DNA of 64,000 nucleotides, from contig PQAL01000028.1 in assembly GCA_003105035.1 (NCBI GenBank), positions 1-64,000 on the forward strand, in the 5' to 3' direction. A program made the translations under genes and the position numbers. Below, in pieces: positions 57,936 through 64,000 of this stretch. The DNA is from Anaerolineales bacterium. Its GTDB lineage: Bacteria; Chloroflexota; Anaerolineae; Anaerolineales; UBA4823. A model generated the notes under the pieces. That model was not told the origin of the DNA, made no database searches, and saw only the letters and a list, made by a program, of their open reading frames with translations. Every line of letters begins with the position of its first letter. The first letter of the stretch is position 1.

Positions 57936-60816
57936 ACTATCGCATGCCGAAGCCAGGAAACTGATCTCAAAAGCTCTGGATAGTAAACTGGACCATGCTC
58001 AAGCGGAAACACTTGAGCAGCACCTGCAAGATTGTGGTGAATGCCGGGCATACGCGGCACAGCTCGAAACGCTTGATCATAATTTAAAACATGAATTAAG
58101 GAACCGCTGGCCAGAGCAAGATTCAAGCAGCTCACGGGTGGCTGCTGTGTATGATGAAATTCAACCTGCCCTGAAGCGCAACAAGCGTAAAGATAGTCGA
58201 GCTGTCACGCTACGCAGCCTGGGATGGAGTGCCCTGGCAATTGTGCTCATCGCCAGCCTTGCCTGGACCATTAAGACCCTGGCACCCATCCCTTCCCAGG
58301 TACCAGCAGAAGAAACCACAGTTGAACCTACCTCACCTGTCCTTGAGGCGAGCCAGGTGATCACACCTACCCAAGCGGTCATCGCCAACACAGCTGAGGG
58401 TTTATTGACCGGGTCCTGGAGTGCCACTACCGATTTTGGTCAACTTATTTTCACTGTAGATGAAGCACCTGCAAGGATCACGCGCATTGATTACCTGTTT
58501 ACCAATTGGAGCTGTGGTGAGATCACTCAAACCTCGGAAATTGTGGATGCTTCGAGCTGGCTATTCACTGGCAACCAGTTTACAGCCTACTCAACCTTTG
58601 ACCGGGATGGTCAGCTGACCATGGAAATTAATGGCTCTTATGATCCTGCAAGCCAGAAATTAACGGGCACATGGCAGCAAGCCGCTCAAGGCAGTCTTTG
58701 TTCGGGGCCATGGGAGGCTTTGCCAGCCACCATCGCTGCGCCGAATCTTCCCAATGCTCCTGCCAGCCAATTCCCGAACCTGTTGATCACCTTCGCCGCC
58801 TCCCTCCCCAGCTCACCCACAAAAATGATGGTGTACCAGCAGCAACTATCAGAGGCAGTCAATGCGGAAAGCGCCCGGCAGGTTGCAAACGAGTGGGGCG
58901 TGGCGGGCGGGGTCTATTCATCACCCAGTGAAGGAATGAACGACACCATCTTTGACGTCATGGACGGGGCGCGTTTTATCCGCTTTTTGAACTTCCCCGA
59001 TCAGTTTATCTATACCGTGGGGTATGCCAGTCCAAATTATGGCAGTGCGTTAATGGATAATGGTCCCCTGCCATCCTTTGATGAACAGGTATCGATTGCT
59101 GAGAGCTTCCTGAAGCCCCTGGGTATCCTGGATATGCCTTATCGGACCGTCCCCATGGAAACCGAACGGGGTATGGTGGCCTTCATCCCTCTGCTGGATG
59201 GTTTCCCCGTGATCCAAGAAATCGGCGTGGATCGCAGCAATATTGGCTGGATAGATGTTAAAGTTAACACACCCGGTAATGTGACCATGGTACAGTACAG
59301 CGACCACGAATATCTACCAATTGGAGAATATCCCATACTCACCGCAGAGCAAGCCTGGGAGCGATTTACCGCCGATACGAGCTTCCAACACTCCCGCTAT
59401 GCGGTGCTTTCTCCGGAAGGGGAGAACTCCTACCAGACCTGGCTGCATAAATACAAGCCAGGGCAAGAGACAGAAATTTACGGCTGGGTGGAAGGTCACC
59501 AGCCAGCGGAGGTAGGCACACAGCCATTGGTGATGATCAATAACCTGCCCCTCATCGGGGACATCACCGGCCTCGTCCCCGACAATCCATATGATATTCG
59601 CTTCGTGCATGCCTGGGGACAGATTCAAGGTAGCCCCACAGATGGCGTCGCCTTGAGAGTCCAGGGCTGGGAAGACTCAACCTTGGCTGATGAATACATC
59701 ACCGGCACGCTCACCACCCAGGCAGGCCAAACTATTCTCGTCAACCCTGTCCGTACCCTTCTGTTGATCGAACCCCCGCCTGACATTCCAGATGGAATGC
59801 AGGTGGGCATCCAGGGAGTGGTCCTGATGGCCAATCAACCTGCATTGAACTGGAAATTCATCGAGACCGGGCAAATGCACTTATCTTATGGAGCTTCCAA
59901 TTCCTGTGGGGGAGGTGGAAGTGGTGGAGGTGGATCAGCCAACGCCGACTTTGGCGGCGGACGATTTTCACAGTTCAATGTTGATGGTCAGGATAGCCAG
60001 GCAACCGTTCAGGAAGACCCGCCTTATAAACCTGGCGATGCACTGGATGCTGTTGAAAGCCGGGTTTACGTGACACAACACATCTACCTGGGTGGCTCAA
60101 CCTCACTGGATGTGATCTTATCTCCTGACCCTTCGTCCTCCCCGGACCAAAACTGGGTGTATTCCCTGATTGGCGAAAACCTAAAGGGCATTGAGCAATA
60201 TAACAACCTCCCCATCCGCATCTGGGGGCAGGTAGATCGCCTGGAACCGAATACCGTGTATGTGGAAGTGAGTCGATTTGAACCTGTCTACCCTGGTGAG
60301 CAGATCCAGGCCTGGTCGGGGACTGAGCAGATCACCAACCTTGATGGGCAGGACGTAGTTTTATTCACCACTTTGGCGGGAGAAAGCTACGTGCTCAAAT
60401 CCTCGCTAGTATGGGGAGCGGAAGGTAATATCATTGGCAGGCTGGGTGACCTGATCGAAATCGAAGGCTACCTCATCCCTGACCAGCAGATGGGCGGATA
60501 CACTCTTATGCAGGACATCGCTGGTACTGCGCAGCCAGATGGTATCGTGGATAGCGCCATAGTACCCGTCCTGGATCACAGCCAGGACCTGGCTTCGAAC
60601 CCCGGTGCTGTACTGCAAGGCACACTTACCATCGAAACGGTCGAGCTGGCATATGATGCCATTAACCTTGACCGTTGTAATCCATCAGCAGCAGATGACC
60701 CTAATCTGGTGCCCTGGTTGGTGGTACAGCCCATGTGGGTTTTCAACGGGCATTTCGATGATGGCCGCAGGTTTATTGTTCAAGTCCAGGCACTGCCTGA
60801 GGAGTTTCTCAAGTAG
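57919..60816 (+). CDS. Very large zinc-finger anti-sigma/membrane protein
   Basis: A 965-residue protein with an N-terminal zf-HC2 anti-sigma zinc motif (HLQDCGECRAY, with the upstream His, at about residues 34-48), one transmembrane helix (about 95-117), and an extracytoplasmic region of about 840 residues that includes repeats of unknown fold, a Gly-rich loop (CGGGGSGGGGS near 660) and Thr/Pro-rich linkers. The start overlaps the sigma gene, the usual arrangement of ECF sigma and its anti-sigma. Normal anti-sigma proteins are far smaller, so the external part is probably a sensor or adhesin-like domain. Function of the ectodomain is unknown. Confidence 0.82.
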   Translation: MKLPVELSHAEARKLISKALDSKLDHAQAETLEQHLQDCGECRAYAAQLETLDHNLKHELRNRWPEQDSSSSRVAAVYDEIQPALKRNKRKDSRAVTLRSLGWSALAIVLIASLAWTIKTLAPIPSQVPAEETTVEPTSPVLEASQVITPTQAVIANTAEGLLTGSWSATTDFGQLIFTVDEAPARITRIDYLFTNWSCGEITQTSEIVDASSWLFTGNQFTAYSTFDRDGQLTMEINGSYDPASQKLTGTWQQAAQGSLCSGPWEALPATIAAPNLPNAPASQFPNLLITFAASLPSSPTKMMVYQQQLSEAVNAESARQVANEWGVAGGVYSSPSEGMNDTIFDVMDGARFIRFLNFPDQFIYTVGYASPNYGSALMDNGPLPSFDEQVSIAESFLKPLGILDMPYRTVPMETERGMVAFIPLLDGFPVIQEIGVDRSNIGWIDVKVNTPGNVTMVQYSDHEYLPIGEYPILTAEQAWERFTADTSFQHSRYAVLSPEGENSYQTWLHKYKPGQETEIYGWVEGHQPAEVGTQPLVMINNLPLIGDITGLVPDNPYDIRFVHAWGQIQGSPTDGVALRVQGWEDSTLADEYITGTLTTQAGQTILVNPVRTLLLIEPPPDIPDGMQVGIQGVVLMANQPALNWKFIETGQMHLSYGASNSCGGGGSGGGGSANADFGGGRFSQFNVDGQDSQATVQEDPPYKPGDALDAVESRVYVTQHIYLGGSTSLDVILSPDPSSSPDQNWVYSLIGENLKGIEQYNNLPIRIWGQVDRLEPNTVYVEVSRFEPVYPGEQIQAWSGTEQITNLDGQDVVLFTTLAGESYVLKSSLVWGAEGNIIGRLGDLIEIEGYLIPDQQMGGYTLMQDIAGTAQPDGIVDSAIVPVLDHSQDLASNPGAVLQGTLTIETVELAYDAINLDRCNPSAADDPNLVPWLVVQPMWVFNGHFDDGRRFIVQVQALPEEFLK

Positions 60817-60982
60817 CTGGCAGCCTCCCAAATTTTAATTTTTATCTGCCCTTGTATCTGACCATCCATTTCTTATCGAGGCAGTTAATGGGGAAGGCCG
60901 CGCATCATAATTAGGAAATATTTGCTATCAGTTACTAAATCCTGGATGTTGGTGCTAGAACGATTGGGAGAGAGAAGAAAGC

Positions 60983-62206
60983 TTACCGGTCAACCAATAA
61001 GAAGTTATAAAACTCGCTTGCCAGCTGCATCACACGGCCATATTCTGCCCGTTCGCGAACCACTGCCAGGTTCTTATCCGCTGCCTGCTTACGTAATTGT
61101 AAGTCAGCGATCGCCTTGAGAATTACTCCCGAGAGAGCTCGGGGATCGCCCGGATCAACCAAAAAACCATTCTCCCCTGGCGTGATCCACTCCCGCAAGG
61201 ATTCGATATCCCCGGCGATTGGGAAACATCCGCATGCCAGGGCTTCCAGCATGGTATTTGGGGTGCCATCATGGGTGGTGATGGATACCATAATTTCAGC
61301 CCGCCTGAACAGGTCTGCCATTTGCTGCTTGCTCTGCGGCGGTAGCAGCTCCACAGCCTGACAGATCTTTAGCTCAGCCATCCATTTTTCAGCCTGGGCT
61401 TCACCAGCCATTGCCGGGCAGACGAAACGGACATGCGGATGCTTTTCAAGAATCAAGGGAATGGCATTGAAGAACGTGTCATTCCTGACGTATGCCCGAA
61501 AACCGCGCGGATTAATTACCGTCAACGACATGTCGCTCGTTCTCGGTGCCTGACTGGCTGGTTCAGGTCTGGTGGCTGGATAAAAAATATCCATCTGCAC
61601 ACCTCCTCCACCGGGCAGCACGATCTTGGGCTTCGCTGCCTCAAAGCCGAACTCAACCGCCAGGCGTTGGTCACGCTGGCAATCCGTGTGCAGGGCATCC
61701 GCTGAAGCCATCGCCCGGCAGGTAAGATCATACATCGGGCGGGTCGAGCGGGCATGCAGAGTAAAATCATTGCCCCACACCGAGATTATCAAGGGTGGTT
61801 TCTTTCTCTTGCTTGTCCAATTTACGCTGCCCTGCATTGCCATAGCTGCCAGCATGCCTTCATAAGGGATACGCATGGCATGCACCAGGTCGGGTTGGAT
61901 CGAGTTGATCAACCCGACCAGGTATTCTGCTGCCCGGGGTAATGCATATGGCACAGATCGATGCCTGATCAGCGTGCGGAACTTGACCGGCAGGATCCGG
62001 CGTAACAAACGGCTGCTGGCGGTTCGATTCTTACCTTTATACATGCCTTCCATGGGCAACGGGATTGTATTGATGGATGCCAAACCAGCCACCGGCTCAC
62101 ACGGAAATGTAGACGCTAGATGCACCTCGTAACCGGGTTGGATGAAATGGTTTATCCAATTCAGGGAAATCGGCGAGCGTCCATCAGCGACAAACAGGAT
62201 TCTCAT
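60983..62206 (-). CDS. Glycosyltransferase family 4 (GT-B)
   Basis: A 407-residue GT-B glycosyltransferase. It opens with MRILFVADGRSPISLNWINHF (N-terminal Rossmann), and the C-terminal domain has the GT4 motif TPNTMLEALACGCFPIAGDI with the EAxACG catalytic Glu. It builds an exopolysaccharide, glycolipid or cell-wall glycan; donor and acceptor are not predictable. ATG 62206 is chosen; the ORF extends 36 bases upstream. Single gene on the minus strand, convergent with the anti-sigma gene. Confidence 0.9.
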   Translation of the reverse strand: MRILFVADGRSPISLNWINHFIQPGYEVHLASTFPCEPVAGLASINTIPLPMEGMYKGKNRTASSRLLRRILPVKFRTLIRHRSVPYALPRAAEYLVGLINSIQPDLVHAMRIPYEGMLAAMAMQGSVNWTSKRKKPPLIISVWGNDFTLHARSTRPMYDLTCRAMASADALHTDCQRDQRLAVEFGFEAAKPKIVLPGGGGVQMDIFYPATRPEPASQAPRTSDMSLTVINPRGFRAYVRNDTFFNAIPLILEKHPHVRFVCPAMAGEAQAEKWMAELKICQAVELLPPQSKQQMADLFRRAEIMVSITTHDGTPNTMLEALACGCFPIAGDIESLREWITPGENGFLVDPGDPRALSGVILKAIADLQLRKQAADKNLAVVRERAEYGRVMQLASEFYNFLLVDR

Positions 62207-62365
62207 CTGCCAAAGGGTACAACATTTCTGCCAGAAAAGCAATAGCCAGTGTCAAAGAGCCCAAGGCACCTGAGTGCTTGACATTGCAGGTGGAAATCCT
62301 TATCCTATCTATTATCACCTGAAGTTATCAGCATTCGATATTTCGTTCTTAAGGGAGAAAACCGT

Positions 62366-63673
62366 ATGAAATATACCACGAACATCCAGGCATTTTTAAA
62401 CTCGCCCGAAAACCTGGAAAGCCTATACCAGAGCGCCAGACAAGCTAATGAAGAAGCCGAATTCCGTACGGATTTTCAGGAAGTATTCGATAAGAGCCCG
62501 GATAATATCCTGTTAGCTGCCTGGAACGCCCGGTTTATGCAGATGCCGCTCTTAAAAGTAAAACGGACAACCAATTGGCTGCTGGCAGTGATCCTCGGCC
62601 TCGTCACGGGGGCGATCCTGTGGGCGATTTCAGACCCTAGCCTGACTATTAAAAACGGAGCGCCATACATCACCCTCCTTTGGTCACCGATCGCGACCAT
62701 CCCAACCTTGATTTTCCTGTCAGCGATATCCAAACGAAATTATCTATATACAGGTTTAATTGCCCTTGCCTTGATCGTGGCTGGCGTATACGCGCTAGTG
62801 ATGGCACCCCGTATGTCTAGCTACCCAAGCAACGATTATCTCATCCTGATGCTCTTCGTGTTACCGCTCTTATGCTGGATGGGTCTGGGAATTGCAGTGT
62901 TGAAATTTAAATCATCAACCAACAACCGATTTTCCTTCCTGATTAAATCCATCGAGGTGATCATCACTGCCGGCGTCTACCTGATCTTTGGGGTAGCGTT
63001 CGGCATGATCACCATCGCCATGTTCGCCGCCCTGAATGTCACCTTCCCAGATGTCCTCATGCGGCTAGCAGTAGCTGGTGGTTTTGGACTGATCCCTATC
63101 ATGGCTGTGGCGACGATGTACGATCCACTGTTACAACCAGAAGCTCAAGATTTCAGCCAGGGGTTGAGCAAGTTTATTTTCACCATGATGCGACTGTTGC
63201 TGCCACTCACATTGATTGTGCTGGTCATATATTTGCTGGTCATCCCGTTCAATTTCATGGCGCCTTTCCAGAACCGCAACCTGCTCATCGTTTATAACGT
63301 GATGCAGTTCGCCATCATCGGCCTACTCATCGGTGCCACACCACTAAAATTAGACGACCTGTCGGAAAAGTTGCAAACCTGGCTACGCAGGGGGATCCTG
63401 GCAGTCGCCATCCTGGCACTGGTCGTCAGCCTTTACGCCCTCTCGGCAGTAGTCTACCGGACAGTTGGTGATGTGCTCACCTTGAACAGGTTGACAATCA
63501 TTGGCTGGAATATCATCAACATTGCCATCCTGTTCGTGTTGATTTATACTCAGTTCACGAAAACAAGCCCCGCCTGGCATGAGCGCTTGCAGCATGTTTT
63601 TAGCAGGGCAACCACGGTTTATTTGATCTGGTCGGTTTTTTTGGTCCTTGCATTACCATTGATATTTAGATAG
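62366..63673 (+). CDS. DUF4153-like multi-pass membrane protein
   Basis: A 435-residue protein with a soluble N-terminal region of about 65 residues (several charged helices) and about ten transmembrane helices. The segment LNRLTIIGWNIINIAILFVL near the C-terminus resembles DUF4153 proteins, which are large membrane proteins of unknown function. It has an isolated position, with a response regulator gene starting right after its stop, so the two may form a unit. No catalytic motif is visible. Confidence 0.65.
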   Translation: MKYTTNIQAFLNSPENLESLYQSARQANEEAEFRTDFQEVFDKSPDNILLAAWNARFMQMPLLKVKRTTNWLLAVILGLVTGAILWAISDPSLTIKNGAPYITLLWSPIATIPTLIFLSAISKRNYLYTGLIALALIVAGVYALVMAPRMSSYPSNDYLILMLFVLPLLCWMGLGIAVLKFKSSTNNRFSFLIKSIEVIITAGVYLIFGVAFGMITIAMFAALNVTFPDVLMRLAVAGGFGLIPIMAVATMYDPLLQPEAQDFSQGLSKFIFTMMRLLLPLTLIVLVIYLLVIPFNFMAPFQNRNLLIVYNVMQFAIIGLLIGATPLKLDDLSEKLQTWLRRGILAVAILALVVSLYALSAVVYRTVGDVLTLNRLTIIGWNIINIAILFVLIYTQFTKTSPAWHERLQHVFSRATTVYLIWSVFLVLALPLIFR

Positions 63674-63674
63674 C

Positions 63675-64000
63675 ATGTTTTCAGTTCTGCTTGTTGAAGA
63701 TAATTTGCACCTCCGCCCCGCCCTCAAGGCGGGGCTTGAGGCTCTTCAGGATGTATCCGTCAGATACGACTGTAGCAGCGGGGAAGAAATCCTTGAATAC
63801 TGCCTGCAGACTGAGCTCGACTTGAGTTGTTCGGTGATCCTGATGGACGTGCAGCTGGCAGGCTCCCTCAATGGCATCCAGGCTGCCATCGCCATCCGTC
63901 GTGAATTTCCACGCTTCCCGGTCGTTTTTTACTCCATCCAGGATGAAGATAACTATTATCGCGAATTCAGGCTATCAGGCATCCTCTCCAATTATGCTTA
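63675..64000 (+). CDS. Response regulator, truncated by the window edge
   Basis: The first 108 codons of a two-component response regulator receiver. It shows Glu8-Asp9 and the phospho-acceptor Asp58 in LMDVQL, and the receiver continues to the edge. The output domain lies outside the window. It starts one base after the stop of the DUF4153-like gene, which suggests co-expression. Confidence 0.85.
   Translation, partial: MFSVLLVEDNLHLRPALKAGLEALQDVSVRYDCSSGEEILEYCLQTELDLSCSVILMDVQLAGSLNGIQAAIAIRREFPRFPVVFYSIQDEDNYYREFRLSGILSNYA

Noticed and set aside
1-64000. tRNA, rRNA, CRISPR array, insertion sequence or prophage
   Set aside because: No cloverleaf, rRNA-like stretch, regularly spaced repeat array, transposase or integrase, and no phage structural gene was seen.

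Overview
The window looks like a chromosomal segment from an anaerobic or facultatively anaerobic member of the Chloroflexota (Anaerolineae-like). This is an inference from gene content and order: the rpmB / Asp23 / FakA / RecG / CoaD synteny, many quinone-linked iron-sulfur proteins of the EtfAB:menaquinone oxidoreductase (EMO/FadF) type, tungsten-type aldehyde oxidoreductases, an AfsR-like giant regulator, and moderate GC. No rRNA or tRNA gene was found to anchor the taxonomy. The DNA is ordinary and densely coding. I see no prophage, insertion sequence, integron, CRISPR array or replication origin.

Layout. (1) 174-2581, minus strand: split E1 alpha/beta of a 2-oxoacid dehydrogenase followed by a thiamine-binding protein. 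(2) 2698-4221, minus: a histidine ammonia-lyase-like enzyme with Cys at the usual MIO serine. (3) 4507-7016, plus: a four-cluster ferredoxin, aldehyde:ferredoxin oxidoreductase 1 and a MoaD-like protein. (4) 7029-17637: housekeeping and transport genes (M20 peptidase, EamA exporter, PolX, LysE, DUF971, SH3 protein, cation/H+ exchanger, lipid kinase, Ser/Thr kinase, Rpe, L28). (5) 17842-25365: Asp23, FakA, two DegV/FakB proteins, RecG, CoaD and a coiled-coil protein. (6) 25638-31953: a 1250-residue AfsR-like regulator with tandem 11-bp-spaced direct repeats at its promoter, then a TetR-controlled epimerase/SDR operon with an operator palindrome next to its -10. (7) 32298-41291: acyl-CoA dehydrogenase, YabE-like 3D protein plus KsgA, MFS carrier, roadblock protein, GreA-C-like protein, L,D-transpeptidase and an S41 lipoprotein. 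(8) 41318-48558: an EMO-type membrane iron-sulfur protein, fused E1, E2 and E3 of a branched-chain-type 2-oxoacid dehydrogenase, closed by a strong terminator. (9) 48723-57146: a NarL-type regulator, then cytochrome b6 with an N-terminal haem c site, subunit IV, Rieske protein, a second EMO-type protein, an FrhB/FdhB-like two-cluster protein, aldehyde oxidoreductase 2 and two MoaD-like proteins. (10) 57333-64000: an ECF sigma factor with a very large anti-sigma protein, a glycosyltransferase, a DUF4153-like membrane protein and a truncated response regulator.

How it fits together. The metabolic theme is oxidation of acids and aldehydes coupled to the quinone pool. Acyl-CoA dehydrogenase, 2-oxoacid dehydrogenases and two aldehyde oxidoreductases can feed low-potential electrons to ferredoxins, EMO-type proteins and a Rieske/cytochrome b complex. 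Region 9 is the best candidate for an undescribed system: a Rieske/cytochrome b complex whose haem c is carried on the N-terminus of cytochrome b, contiguous with a menaquinone-type iron-sulfur protein, an FrhB-like electron adaptor and a W/Mo aldehyde oxidoreductase with two different MoaD-like proteins. That these products form one electron-transfer chain is an inference from gene order only.
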